A stretch of 64,000 nt of DNA from Calliopsis andreniformis (taxonomy: Eukaryota > Arthropoda > Insecta > Hymenoptera > Andrenidae), in contig NW_027480422.1 of the NCBI RefSeq assembly GCF_051401765.1, positions 24,322,001 to 24,386,000 on the forward strand, read 5' to 3'. The position numbers were made by a program, and so were the translations under genes. The stretch's first letter is position 1, and each line of letters begins with the position of its first letter. Shown here one piece after another: positions 25,050-39,120 of this stretch. Under the pieces are notes generated by a model that worked only from the letters and a program-made list of their open reading frames with translations, did no database searches and was not told the origin of the DNA.

Positions 25050-27569
25050 CACCAGATCCAATAGTTAGGGCCTAAGAAGTCAACGCCAGAAGCATAAAAT
25101 ACCATATAAATACAACAGCTTTTCCATCGTATATAATGTATATTTGCAAACAGTGTGAAAGTAAAGGTCATTTCTACGTTCCGGGCAACCTAGGCTTAAC
25201 TGTAGGGCGTCGCTCCACCAGATCGAATAGTTAGGGCCTTAGAAGTTAAAGCCCGAAGCATGAAATACGAAATAAATAGAACAGTTTTTCCATTGTATAG
25301 AACGAATAATTGCAACCAGTGTAAAAGTTATGGTCATTTCTGCGTTCCGGGCAAGCTTGGCTTAACTCCAGGGCGTTGCTCCACAAGATCGAATAGTTAG
25401 GGCCTTAGAAGTCAATGCCCGAAGCATAAAACACATTAAAAATACAACAGTTTTTCCATCGTATAAAATGAATAATTGCAATCAGTGTAAAGGTAATGGT
25501 CATTTCTATGTTCCGGGCAACCTCGGCTTAACTCCAGGGCGTTGCTCCACCAGATCGAATAGTTAGGGACTTTGAATACAACGCTAGAACCATAAAATAC
25601 AATAAAAATGCACCAGTTTTTCCAATGTATAACAGGGATAACTGCAACCAGTGTGAAAGTACTGGTCATTTCTACGGTCCGGGTACCCTAGGCTTCACTC
25701 TAGGGCGTTGCTCCACCAGATCGAAAAGTTAGGGCCTAATAAGTCAACGCCAGAAGCATAAAATACAATATAAGTACAACAGTGTTTCCCTTGTATAACA
25801 GGAATAATTGCAACCAGAGTGAAATCTATGGTCATTTCTACGTTCCGGGCAACCTAGGTCTCACTCTAGGGCGTTGCTCCACCACATCGAATAGTTAGGG
25901 CCTTAGAAGTCAAGGCCAGAAGCCTAAAATACAACCCAAGTACAACAGTTTTACCATCGTATAAAATGAATAATCGCAAACAGTGTGAAGGTAATGGCCA
26001 TTACTACGTCCCGGGCAACCTAGGCTTCACTCTAGGGCGTTGCTCCACCAGACCGAACAGTCAGCGACTTGCGAGTCAACTCCCGAAGCATAAAATACAA
26101 AATAAATAGAACAGTTTTTCCATTGTATAGAACGAATAATTTCAACCAGTGTAAAAGTTATGGTCATTTCTACTATCCGGGCAACCTTGGCTTAACTCCA
26201 GGCTGTTGCTCCACCAGATCGAATAGTTAGGGACTTTGAATACAACGCCAGAGGCATAAAATACAATAAAAATGCAACAGTTTTTCCATTGTATAACAGG
26301 AATAACTGCAACCAGTGTGAAAGTACTGGTCATTTCTACGTTCCGTGTAGCCGAGGCTTCACTCCAGGGCGTTGCTCCACCAGATCGAATAGCTAGAGAC
26401 TTAGAATTCAGCGCCAGAAGAATAAAATGCAACTTAAGTACAACAGCTTTACCATCGCATAAAATGAATAATCGCAAACAGTGTGAAGGTAATGGTCACT
26501 TCTACGTTCCGGGCAACCTAGGCTTCACTCTAGGGCGTTGCTCTACCAGATCGAATAGTTAGGGCCTAAGAAGTCAACGCCAGAAGCATAAAATACAATA
26601 TAAGTGCAACAGTTTTTCCATCGTATAAAACGAATACTTGCAACCAGTATGAAAGCTATGGTCATTTCTACGTTCCAGGCAACCTAGGCTTCACTCTAGG
26701 GCGTTGCTCCACCAGATCGAATAGTGAGGGCCTAAGAAGTCAACGACAGAAGCATAAAATACAATATAAGTACAACAGTTTTTCCATCGTATAAAACGAG
26801 TAATTGCAACCAGTATGAAAGCTATGGTCATTTCTACGTTCCGGGCAACCTAGGCTTCACTCTAGGGCGTTGCTCAACCATATCGAATAGCTACGGCCCT
26901 AGAAGATAACGCCATAACTATAACATACAATATAAATACAACAGTCTTTCCATCGTATAAAACGGATAATTGCAACCAGTCTGATAGTTATGGTCATTTC
27001 TACGTTCCGGGCAAGCTAGGCTTCACCACAGGGCGTTGCTCCAGCAGATCGAATAGTTAGGGCCTAAGAAGTCAACGCCAGAAGCATAAAATACGATATA
27101 TGTACAACACTTTTTCCATCGTATAGAATGAATAATTGCAACCAGTGTGCAAGTAATGGTCATTTCTACGTTCCGAGCAACCTAGGTTTCGCTCCATGGC
27201 GTTGATCCACCACATCGAATAGTTAGGGCCTTAGAAGTCAATGCCAGAAGCATAAAATATAATATAAATACAACAGTTTTTTCATCGTATAACAGGAATA
27301 ATTGCAACAAGCCTGAACGTAATGGTCATTTCTACGTTTCGGGTAACCTAGGCTTCACTCTAGGGCGTTGCTCCACCAGATCGAATAGCTATGGACTTAG
27401 AATTCAACGCCAGAAGAATAAAATACAACATAAGTATAACAGTTCTTCCATTGTATAAAATGTATAATTGCAAGCAGTGTGAAGGTAATGGTCATTTCTA
27501 CGTTCCGGGTAACCTAGGCTTCACTCTAGAGCATTGCTCCACCAGATCGAATAGTTAGGGCCTAAGAAG
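25050..27569. repeat. 15-monomer block, third copy
   Basis: Copy of 14597-17116 at offset 10,453. One difference from that copy lies just beyond the block, at 27692 (g, against t at 17239). Confidence 0.9.
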
Positions 27570-28079
27570 TCAACGCCAGAAGCATAAAATACAATATAAA
27601 TACAACAGATTTTCCATCGTATATAATGTATATTTGCAAACAGTGTGAAAGTAAAGGTTATTTCTACGTTCCGGGCAACCTAGGCTTAACTGTAGGGCGT
27701 CGCTCCACCAGATCGAATAGTTAGGGCGTTAGAAGTCAACGCCCGAAGCATGAAATACAAAATAAATAGAACTGTTTTTCCATTGTATAGGACGAATAAT
27801 TGCAACCAGTGTGAAAGTTATGGTCATTTCTACGTACCGGGCAACCTTGGCTTAACTCCAGTGCATTGCTCCACCAGATCGAATAGTTAGGGACTTTGAA
27901 TACAACGCTAGAAGCACAAAATACAACATAAGTATAGCAGTCCTTCCATCGTATAAAATGTATAATTGCAAGCACTGTGAAGGTAATGGTCATTTCTACG
28001 TTCCGGGCAACCTAGGCTTCACTCAAGAGCATTGCTCCACCAGATCGAATAGTTAGGGCCTAAGAAGACAACGCCAGAT

Positions 28080-28569
28080 GCATAAAATACAATATAAATA
28101 CAACAGCTTTTCCATCGTATATAATGTATATTTGCAAACAGTGTGAAAGTAAAGGTCATTTCTACGTTCCGGGCAACATAGGCTTAACTGTAGGGCGTCG
28201 CTCCACCAGATCGAATAGTTAGGGCCTTAGAAGTTAACGCACGAAGCATGAAATACAAAATAAATAGAACAGATTTTCCATTGTATAGGACGAATAATTG
28301 CAACCAGTGTGAAAGTTATGGTCATTTCTACGTTCCGGGCAACCTTGGCTTAACTCCAGGGCGTCGCTCCACCAGATCGAATAGTTAGGGACCTTGAATA
28401 CAACGCCAGAAGCATAAAATACAATAAAAATGCAACAGTTTTTCCATTGTATAACAGGAATAACTGCAACCAGTGTGAAAGTACTGTTCACTTCTACGTT
28501 CCGGGTAGCCTAGGCTTCACTCCAGGGCGTTGCTCCACCAGATCGAATAGCTAGGGCCTTAGAAGTCAA
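28080..28569. repeat. Junction monomers after the 10,453-bp tandem
   Basis: About three monomers that begin like the expected next copy (CGCCAGATGCATAAAATACAAT) and then switch to AATATAAATAC and AAAATAAATAG types. A second match to the start of this stretch is at 2521 onward. No gene was seen. Confidence 0.75.
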
Positions 28570-31500
28570 CGCCCGAAGCATGAAATACAAAATAAATAGA
28601 ACAGTTTTTCCATTGTATAGAACGAATAATTGCAACCAGTGTGAAAGTTATGGTCATTTCTATGTTCCGGGCAACCTCGGCTTAACTCCAGGGCGTTGCT
28701 CCACCAGATCGAATAGTTAGGGACTTTGAATACAACGCTAGAAGCATAAAATACAATAAAAATGCAACAGTTTTTCCATTGTATAACAGGGATAACTGCA
28801 ACCAGTGTGAAAGTACTGGTCATTTCTACGGTCCGGGTAACCTAGGCTTCACTCTAGGGCGTTGCTCCACCAGATCGAAAAGTTAGGGCCTAATAAGTCA
28901 ACGCCAGAAGCATAAAATACAATATAGGTACAACAGTGTTTCCCTTGTATAACAGGAATAATTGCAACCAGTGTGAAATCTATGGTCATTTCTACGTTCC
29001 GGGCAACCTAGGTTTCACTCTAGGGCGTTGCTCCACCACATCGAATAGTTAGGGCCTTAGAAGTCAAGGCCAGAAGCCTAAAATACAACCCAAGTACAAC
29101 AGTTTTACCATCGTATAAAATGAATAATCGCAAACAGTGTGAAGGTAATGGCCATTACTACGTCCCGGGCAACCTAGGCTTCACTCTAGGGCGTTGCTCC
29201 ACCAGACCGAATAGTCAGCGACTTGCGAGTCAACTCCCGAAGCATAAAATACAAAATAAATAGAACAGTTTTTCCATTGTATAGAACGAATAATTTCAAC
29301 CAGTGTAAAAGTTATGGTCATTTCTACTGTCCGGGCACCCTTGGCTTAACTCCAGGCTGTTGCTCCACCAGATCGAATAGTTAGGGACTTTGAACACAAC
29401 GCCAGAGGCATAAAATACAATAAAAATGCAACAGTTTTTCCATTGTATAACAGGAATAACTGCAACCAGTGTGCAAGTAATGGTCATTTCTACGTTCCGA
29501 GCAACCTAGGTTTCGCTCCATGGCGTTGCTCCACCACATCGAATAGTTAGGGCCTTAGAAGTCAATGCCAGAAGCATAAAATACAATATAAATACGACAG
29601 TTTTTTCATCGTATAACAGGAATAATTGCAACAAGCCTGAAGGTAATGGTCATTTCTACGTTTCGGGTAACCTAGGCTTCACTCTAGGGCGTTGCTCCAC
29701 CAGATCGAATAGCTATGGACTTAGAATTCAACGCCAGAAGAATAAAATACAACATAAGTATAACAGTTCTTCCATTGTATAAAATGTATAATTGCAAGCA
29801 GTGTGAAGGTAATGGTCATTTCTACGTTCCGGGCAACCTAGGCTTCACTCTAGAGCATTGCTCCACCAGATCGAATAGTTTGGGCCTAAGAAGTCAACGC
29901 CAGAATCATAAAATACAATATAAATACAACAGCTTTTCCATCGTATATAATGTATATTTGCAAACAGTGTGAAAGTAAAGGTCATTTCTACGTTCCGGGC
30001 AACCTAGGCTTAACTGTAGGGCGTCGCTCCACCAGATCGAATAGTTAGGGCGTTAGAAGTCAACGCCCGAAGCATGAAATACAAAATAAATAGAACTGTT
30101 TTTCCATCGTATAGGACGAATAATTGCAACCAGTGTGAAAGTTATGGTCATTTCTACGTACCGGGCAACCTTGGCTTAACTCCAGGGCATTGCTCCACCA
30201 GATCGAATAGTTAGGGACTTTGAATACAACGCTAGAAGCATAAAATACAACATAAGTATAGCAGTCCTTCCATCGTATAAAATGTATAATTGCAAGCAGT
30301 GTGAAGGTAATGGTCATTTCTGCGTTCCGGGCAACCTAGGCTTCACTCTGGAGCATTGCTCCACCCGATCGAATAGTTAGGGCCTAAGAAGTCAACGCCA
30401 GAAGCATGAAATACGATATAAATACAACAGCTTTTCCATCGTATATAATGTATATTTGCACACAGTGTGAAAGTAAAGGTCATTTCTACGTTCCGGGCAA
30501 CCTAGGCTTAACTGTAGGGCGTCTATCCATCAGATCGAATAGTTAGGCCGTTAGAAGTTAACGCCCGAAGCATGAAATACAAAATAAATAGAACTGTTGT
30601 TCCATCGTATAACAGGAATAATTGCAACAAGAGTGAAGGTGATGGTCATTTCTACGTTCCGGGCAACCTAGGCTTCACTCTAGGGCGTTGGTCCACCAAA
30701 TCCAATAGCTAGGGCCTAAGAAGTCAACGCCAGGAGCACCAAACACAAAATAAATACAACAGTTTTTCCATCGTATAAAACGAATAATTGCAACCAGTAT
30801 GAAGTCTATGGTCATTTCTACGTTCCGGGCAACCTAGGCTTCACTCTAGGGCGTTGCTCAACCATATCGAATAGCTACGGCCCTAGAAGACAACGCCATA
30901 ACTACAAAATACAATATAAATACAACAGTCTTTCCATCGTATAAAACGGATAATTGCAACCAGTCTGATAGTTATGGTCATTTCTACGTTCCGGGCAAGC
31001 TAGGCTTCACCATAGGGCGTTGCTCCACCAGATCGAATAGTTAGGGCCTAAGAAGTCAACGCCAGAAGCATAAAATACGATCTATGTACAACAGTTTTTC
31101 CATCGTATAGAATGAATAATTGCAACCAGTGTGCAAGTAATGGTCATTTCTACGTTCCGAGCAACCTAGGTTTCGCTCCATGGCGTTGCTCCACCACATC
31201 GAATAGTTAGGGCCTTAGAAGTCAATGCCAGAAGCATAAAATACAATATAAATACAACAGTTTTTTCATCGTATGACAGGAATAATTGCAACAAGCCTGA
31301 AGGTAATGGTCATTTCTACGTTTCGGGAAACCTAGGCTTCACTCTAGGGCGTTGCTCCACCAGATCGAATAGCTAGGGACTTAGAATTCAACGCCAGAAG
31401 AATAAAATACAACATAAGTATAACAGTTCTTCCACCGTATAAAATGTATAATTGCAAGCAGTGTGAAGGTAATGGTCATTTCTACGTTCCGGGCAACCTA

Positions 31501-31888
31501 GGCTTCACTCTAGAGCATTGTTCCACCAGATGGAATAGTTAGGTCCTAAGAAGACAACGCCAGAAGCATAAAATACAATATAAATACAACAGCTTTTCCA
31601 TCGTATATAATGTATATTTGCAAACAGTGTGAAGGTAAAGGTCATTTCTACGTTCCGGCAACCTAGGCTTCACTCTAGGGCGTTGTTCCACCAGATCGAA
31701 TAGTTAGGGCCTAAGAAGTCAACGCCGGAAGCATAAAATACCATATAAATACAACAGCTTTTCCATCGTATATAATGTATATTTGCAAACAGTGTGAAAG
31801 TAAAGGTCATTTCGACGTTCCGGGCAACCTAGGCTTAACTGTAGGGCGTCGCTCCACCAGATCGAATAGTTAGGGCCTTAGAAGTTAA
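28570..31888. repeat. 20-mer HOR (~3,318 bp), copy 1
   Basis: CGAAGCATG at 28574 matches 31893 (offset 3,319). After a one-base loss (CTGCACCAG near 32116) the offset becomes 3,318, for example 30060/33378. It is built from AAAATAAATAG, AATAAAAATGC, AACCCAAGTAC, AATATAAATAC and AACATAAGTATAAC types in fixed order. Confidence 0.82.
30690..31021. repeat. Two-monomer cassette, copy 4
   Basis: GGTCCACCAAATCCAATAGC at 30690 followed by GCTCAACCATATCG. The right monomer ends GGGCAAGCTAGGCTTCACCA, the common form. It lies 5,976 bp, exactly 36 monomers, after copy 3. Confidence 0.85.
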
Positions 31889-32458
31889 CGCTCGAAGCAT
31901 GAAATACAAAATAAATAGAACAGTTTTTCCATTGTATGGAACGAATAATTGCAACCAGTGTAAAAGTTATGGTCATTTCTACGTTCCGGGCAACCTTGGC
32001 TTAACTCCAGGGCGTTGCTCCACCAGATCGAATAGTTAGGGACTTTCAATACAACGCTAGAAGCATAAAATACAATAAAAATGCAACAGTTTTTCCATTG
32101 TATAAGAGGAATAACTGCACCAGTGTGAAAGTACTGGTCATTTCTACGGTCCGGGTAACCTAGGCTTCACTCTAGGGCGTTGCTCCACCAGATCGAATAG
32201 TTATGGCCTAAGAAGTCAACACCAGAAGCATAAAATACAATATAAGTACAACAGTGTTTCCCTTGTATAACAGGAATAATTGCAACCAGTGTGAAATCTA
32301 TGGTCATTTCTACGTTCCGGGCAACCTAGGTTTCACTCTAGGGCGTTGCTCCACCACATCGAATAGTTAGGGCCTTAGAAGTCAAGGCCAGAAGCCTAAA
32401 ATACAACCCAAGTACAACAGTTTTACCATCGTATAAAATGAATAATCGCAAACAGTGT

Positions 32459-33620
32459 GAAGGTAATGGCCATTACTACGTCCCGGGCAACCTAGGCTTC
32501 ACTCTAGGGCGTTGCTCCACCAGACCGAATAGTCAGCGACTTGCGAGTCAACTCCCGAAGCATAAAATACAAAATAAATAGAACAGTTTTTCTATTGTAT
32601 AGAACGAATAATTTCAACCAGTGTAAAAGTTATGGTCATTTCTACTATCCGGGCAACCTTGGCTTAACTCCAGGCTGTTGCTCCACCAGATCGAATAGTT
32701 AGGGACTTTGAACACAACGCCAGAGGCATAAAATACAATAAAAATGCAACAGTTTTTCCATTGTATAACAGGAATAACTGCAACCAGTGTGCAAGTAATG
32801 GTCATTTCTACGTTCCGAGCAACCTAGGTTTCGCTCCATGGCGTTGCTCCACCACATCGAATAGTTAGGGCCTTAGAAGTCAATGCCAGAAGCATAAAAT
32901 ACAATATAAATACGACAGTTTTTTCATCGTATAACAGGAATAATTGCAACAAGCCTGAAGGTAATGGTCATTTCTACGTTTCGGGTAACCTAGGCTTCAC
33001 TCTAGGGCGTTGCTCCACCAGATCGAATAGCTATGGACTTAGAATTCAACGCCAGAAGAATAAAATACAACATAAGTATAACAGTTCTTCCATTGTATAA
33101 AATGTATAATTGCAAGCAGTGTGAAGGTAATGGTCATTTCTACGTTCCGGGCAACCTAGGCTTCACTCGAGAGCATTGCTCCACCAGATCGAATAGTTAG
33201 GGCCTAAGAAGTCAACGCCAGAAGCATAAAATACAATATAAATACAACAGCTTTTCCATCGTATATAATGTATATTTGCAAACAGTGTGAAAGTAAAGGT
33301 CATTTCTACGTTCCGGGCAACCTAGGCTTAACTGTAGGGCGTCGCTCCACCAGATCGAATAGTTACGGCGTTAGAAGTCAACGCCCGAAGCATGAAATAC
33401 AAAATAAATAGAACTGTTTTTCCATCGTATAGGACGAATAATTGCAACCAGTGTGAAAGTTATGGTCATTTCTACGTACCGGGCAACCTTGGCTTAACTC
33501 CAGGGCATTGCTCCACCAGATCGAATAGTTAGGGACTTTGAATACAACGCTAGAAGCATAAAATACAACATAAGTATAGCAGTCCTTCCATCGTATAAAA
33601 TGTATAATTGCAAGCAGTGT
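32459..33620. repeat. 7-mer HOR (1,162 bp), unit 1
   Basis: Starts at GAAGGTAATGGCCATTACTA and repeats at 33621, exactly seven monomers (1,162 bp) later. It corresponds to part of the 20-mer HOR. Confidence 0.88.
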
Positions 33621-34782
33621 GAAGGTAATGGCCATTACTACGTCCCGGGCAACCTAGGCTTCACTCTAGGGCGTTGCTCCACCAGACCGAATAGTCAGCG
33701 ACTTGCGAGTCAACTCCCGAAGCATAAAATACAAAATAAATAGAACAGTTTTTCTATTGTATAGAACGAATAATTTCAACCAGTGTAAAAGTTATGGTCA
33801 TTTCTACTATCCGGGCAACCTTGGCTTAACTCCAGGCTGTTGCTCCACCAGATCGAATAGTTAGGGACTTTGAACACAACGCCAGAGGCATAAAATACAA
33901 TAAAAATGCAACAGTTTTTCCATTGTATAACAGGAATAACTGCAACCAGTGTGCAAGTAATGGTCATTTCTACGTTCCGAGCAACCTAGGTTTCGCTCCA
34001 TGGCGTTGCTCCACCACATCGAATAGTTAGGGCCTTAGAAGTCAATGCCAGAAGCATAAAATACAATATAAATACGACAGTTTTTTCATCGTATAACAGG
34101 AATAATTGCAACAAGCCTGAAGGTAATGGTCATTTCTACGTTTCGGGTAACCTAGGCTTCACTCTAGGGCGTTGCTCCACCAGATCGAATAGCTATGGAC
34201 TTAGAATTCAACGCCAGAAGAATAAAATACAACATAAGTATAACAGTTCTTCCATTGTATAAAATGTATAATTGCAAGCAGTGTGAAGGTAATGGTCATT
34301 TCTACGTTCCGGGCAACCTAGGCTTCACTCTAGAGCATTGCTCCACCAGATCGAATAGTTAGGGCCTAAGATGTCAACGCCAGAAGCATAAAATACAATA
34401 TAAATACAACAGCTTTTCCATTGTATATAATGTATATTTGCAAACAGTGTGAAAGTAAAGGTCATTTCTACGTTCCGGGCAACCTAGGCTTAACTGTAGG
34501 GCGTCGCTCCACCAGATCGAATAGTTACGGCGTTAGAAGTCAACGCCCGAAGCATGAAATACAAAATAAATAGAACTGTTTTTCCATCGTATAGGACGAA
34601 TAATTGCAACCAGTGTGAAAGTTATGGTCATTTCTACGTACCGGGCAACCTTGGCTTAACTCCAGGGCATTGCTCCACCAGATCGAATAGTTAGGGACTT
34701 TGAATACAACGCTAGAAGCATAAAATACAACATAAGTATAGCAGTCCTTCCATCGTATAAAATGTATAATTGCAAGCAGTGT
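33621..34782. repeat. 7-mer HOR (1,162 bp), unit 2
   Basis: Tandem copy of 32459-33620. At 34783 GAAGGTAATGGTCATTTCTG resumes the order seen after 30302. The junction is in register within AGTGTGAAGGTAATGG, so it can be read as a simple unequal exchange. Confidence 0.88.
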
Positions 34783-35169
34783 GAAGGTAATGGTCATTTC
34801 TGCGTTCCGGGCAACCTAGGCTTCACGCTGGAGCATTGCTCCACCCGATCGAATAGTTAGGGCCTAAGAAGTCAACGCCAGAAGCATGAAATACAATATA
34901 AATACAACAGCTTTTCCATCGTATATAATGTATATTTGCACACAGTGTGAAAGTAAAGGTCATTTCTACGTTCCGGGCAACCTAGGCTTAACTGTAGGGC
35001 GTCTATCCACCAGATCGAATAGTTAGGCCGTTAGAAGTTAACGCCCGAAGCATGAAATACAAAATAAATAGAACTGTTTTTCCATCGTATAACAGGAATA
35101 ATTGCAACAAGAGTGAAGGTGATGGTCATTTCTACGTTCCGGGCAACCTAGGCTTCACTCTAGGGCGTT

Positions 35170-35501
35170 GGTCCACCAAATCCAATAGCTAGGGCCTAAG
35201 AAGTCAACGCCAGGAGCACCAAACACAAAATAAATACAACAGTTTTTCCATCGTATAAAACGAATAATTGCAACCAGTATGAAGTCTATGGTCATTTCTA
35301 CGTTCCGGGCAACCTAGGCTTCACTCTAGGGCGTTGCTCAACCATATCGAATAGCTACGGCCCTAGAAGACAACGCCATAACTACAAAATACAATATAAA
35401 TACAACAGTCTTTCCATCGTATAAAACGGATAATTGCAACCAGTCTGATAGTTATGGTCATTTCTACGTTCCGGGCAAGCTAGGCTTCACCATAGGGCGT
35501 T
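35170..35501. repeat. Two-monomer cassette, copy 5
   Basis: Matches 30690-31021 at offset 4,480 (3,318 plus 1,162), which shows that the 7-mer insertion lies between the two. Confidence 0.85.
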
Positions 35502-35659
35502 GCTCCACCAGATCGAATAGTTAGGGCCTAAGAAGTCAACGCCAGAAGCATAAAATACGATCTATGTACAACAGTTTTTCCATCGTATAGAATGAATAAT
35601 TGCAACCAGTGTGCAAGTAATGGTCATTTCTACGTTCCGAGCAACCTAGGTTTCGCTCT

Positions 35660-38600
35660 ATAGCGCTGCTCCACCAGATCGAATAGTTAGGACCTAAGAA
35701 GTCAACGCCAGAAGCATAAAATACAATATAAGTACAACAGTTTTTCCGTCGTATAGAATGAATAGTTGCAACCAGTGAGAAAGTAATGGTCATTTCTACG
35801 TTCCGAGCAACCTAGGTTTCGCTCTATGGCGTTGCTCCACCACATCGAAAAGTTAGGGCCTTAGAAGTCAATGCCAGAAGCATAAAATAGAAGATAAATA
35901 CAACAGTTTTTTCATCGTATAACAGGAATAATTGCAACAAGCCTGAAGTTAATGGACATTTCTACGTTTCGGGTAAACTAGGCTTCACTCTACGGCGTTG
36001 CTCTAACAGATCGAATAGCTAGGGACTTAGAATTCAACGCCAGAAGAATAAAATACAGCATAAGTATAACAGTTCCTCCATCGTATAAAATGTATAATTG
36101 CAAGCAGTGTGAAGGTAATGGTCATTTCTACGTTCCGGGCAACCTAGGCTTCACTCTAGAGCATTGCTCCAACAGATCGAATAGCTAGGGCCTAAGAAGA
36201 CAACGCCAGAAGCATAAAATACAATATAAATACAACAGCTTTTCCATCGTATATGGTGTATATTTGCAACCAGTGTGAAAGTTATGGTCATTTCTACGGT
36301 CCGGGTAACCTAGGCTTGACTCTAGGGCGTTGCTCCACCAGACCGAATAGTCAGGGCCTAAGAAGTCAACGCCAGAAGCATAAAATACAATATAAATACA
36401 ACAGTTTTTCCCTTCTATAACAGGAATAATTGCAACCAGGGTGAAAGCTATGGTCATTTCTACGTTCTGGGCAACCTAGGCTTCACTCAAGGGCGTTGCT
36501 CCACCACATCGAATTGTTAGGGCCTTAGAAGACAATGCCAGAAGCATAAAATACAATATAAATACAACAGTTTTTCCACTGTATAATATGAATAATTGCA
36601 AGCAGTGTGGAAGTAATGGTCATTTCTATGTTCCTTGCAACCGAGGCTTCACTCTAGGGCGTTGCTCCACCAGATCGAATAGTTAGGGCCTAAGAAGTCA
36701 ACGCCAGAAGCATAAAATACAATATAAATACAACTCTGTTTCCCTTGTATAACAGGAATAATTGCAACCAGTGTGAAGGCTATGGTCATTTCTACGTTCC
36801 GGGCAACCTAGGTTTCACTCTAGGGCGTTGCTCCACCACATCGCATAGTTAGGGCCTTAGAAGTCAAGTCCAGAAGCATAAAATACAATAAAAATGCAAC
36901 AGTTTTTCCATTGTATAACAGGAATAACTGCAACCAGTGTGAAAGTACTGGTCATTTCTACGTTCCGGGTAGCCTAGGCTTCACTCCAGGGCGTTGCTCC
37001 ACCAGATCGAATAGCTAGGGACTTAGAATTCAACTCCAGAAGAATAAAATACAACTTAAGTACAACAGCTTTGCCATCGCATAAAATGAATAGTCGCAAA
37101 CAGTGTGAAGGTAATGGCCATTACTACGTCCCGGGCAACCTAGGTTTCGCTCTATGGCGCTGCTCCACCAGATCGAATAGTTAGGACCTAAGAAGTCAAC
37201 GCCAGAAGCATAAAATACAATATAAGTACAACAGTTTTTCCGTCGTATAGAATGAATAGTTGCAACCAGTGAGAAAGTAATGGTCATTACTACGTTCCGA
37301 GCAACCTAGGTTTCGCTCTATGGCGTTGCTCCACCACATCGAAAAGTTAGGGCCTTAGAAGTCAATGCCAGAAGCATAAAATAGAAGATAAATACAACAG
37401 TTTTTTCATCGTATAACAGGAATAATTGCAACAAGCCTGAAGTTAATGGACATTTCTACGTTTCGGGTAAACTAGGCTTCACTCTACGGCGTTGCTCTAA
37501 CAGATCGAATAGCTAGGGACTTAGAATTCAACGCCAGACGAATAAAATACAGCATAAGTATAACAGTTCCTCCATCGTATAAAATGTATAATTGCAAGCA
37601 GTGTGAAGGTAATGCTCATTTCTACGTTCCGGGCAACCTAGGCTTCACTCTAGAGCATTGCACCAACAGATCGAATAGCTAGGGCCTAAGAAGACAACGC
37701 CAGAAGCATAAAATACAATATAAATACAACAGCTTTTCCATCGTATATGGTGTATATTTGCAACCAGTGTGAAAGTTATGGTCATTTCTACGTTCCGGGC
37801 AACCTTGGCTTAACTCCAGGGCGTTGCTCCACCAGATCGAATAGTTAGGGACTGTGAATACAACGCTAGAAGCATAATATACAATAAAAATGCAACAGTT
37901 TTTCAATTGTATAACAGGAATAACTGCAACCAGTGTGAAAGTACTGGTCATTTCTACGGTCCGGGTAACCTAGGCTTGACTCTAGGGCGTTGCTCCACCA
38001 GACCGAATAGTCAGGGCCTAAGAAGTCAACGCCAGAAGCATAAAATACAATATAAATACAACAGTTTTTCCCTTGTATAACAGGAATAATTGCAACCAGT
38101 GTGAAATCTATGGTCATTTCTACGTTCCGGGCAACCTAGGTTTCACTCTAGGGCGTTGCTCCACCACATCGAATAGTTAGGGCCTTAGAAGTCAAGGCCA
38201 GAAGCCTAAAATACAACCCAAGTACAACAGTTTTACCATCGTATAAAATGAATAATCGCAAACAGTGTGAAGGTAATGGCCATTACTACGTCCCGGGCAA
38301 CCTAGGCTTCACTCTAGGGCGTTGCTCCACCAGACCGAATAGTCAGCGACTTGCGAGTCAACTCCCGAAGCATAAAATACAAAATAAATAGAACAGTTTT
38401 TCCATTGTATAGAACGAATAATTTCAACCAGTGTAAAAGTTATGGTCATTTCTACTATCCGGGCACCCTTGGCTTAACTCCAGGCTGTTGCTCCACCAGA
38501 TCGAATAGTTAGGGACTTTGAACACAACGCCAGAGGCATAAAATACAATAAAAATGCAACAGTTTTTCCATTGTATAACAGGAATAACTGCAACCATTGT

Positions 38601-39120
38601 GCAAGTAATGGTCATTTCTACGTTCCGAGCAACCTAGGTTTCGCTCCATGGCGTTGCTCCACCACATCGAATAGTTAGGGCCTTAGAAGTCAATGCCAGA
38701 AGCATAAAATACAATATAAATACGACAGTTTTTTCATCGTATAACAGGAATAATTGCAACAAGCCTGAAGGTAATGGTCATTTCTACGTTTCGGGTAACC
38801 TAGGCTTCACTCTAGGGCGTTGCTCCACCAGATCGAATAGCTATGGACTTAGAATTCAACGCCAGAAGAATAAAATACAACATAAGTATAACAGTTCTTC
38901 CATTGTATAAAATGTATAATTGCAAGCAGTGTGAAGGTAATGGTCATTTCTGCGTTCCGGGCAACCTAGGCTTCACTCTGGAGCATTGCTCCACCCGATC
39001 GAATAGTTAGGGCCTAAGAAGTCAACGCCAGAAGCATGAAATACAATATAAATACAACAGCTTTTCCATCGTATATAATGTATATTTGCACACAGTGTGA
39101 AAGTAAAGGTCATTTCTACG
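35660..39120. repeat. CGATCTATGTAC/AGAAGATAAATAC-type monomer run
   Basis: About 21 monomers. Early ones carry CTATAGCGCTGCTCC, AGAAGATAAATAC and CATAAGTATAACAGTTCCTCC. At 37030 there is a near-repeat of the order starting at 35536 (CAGTTTTTCCGTCGTATAGA occurs in both). From 38150 the run rejoins the 20-mer order (38424 matches 32614 at 5,810 bp, 35 monomers). Confidence 0.75.

Larger units (their letters stand above)
17627..28079. repeat. 10,453-bp HOR (63 monomers), copy 2
   Basis: Tandem partner of 7174-17626. Identity persists to about 28094, where AATATAAATAC replaces the AATAAAAATAC expected for a third copy. Bases seen to differ from copy 1 are 18318, 21091, 21234, 21265, 23583, 24072 and 27692. 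That is roughly 0.07 percent by eye, so the duplication is recent or has been gene-converted. Confidence 0.93.
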
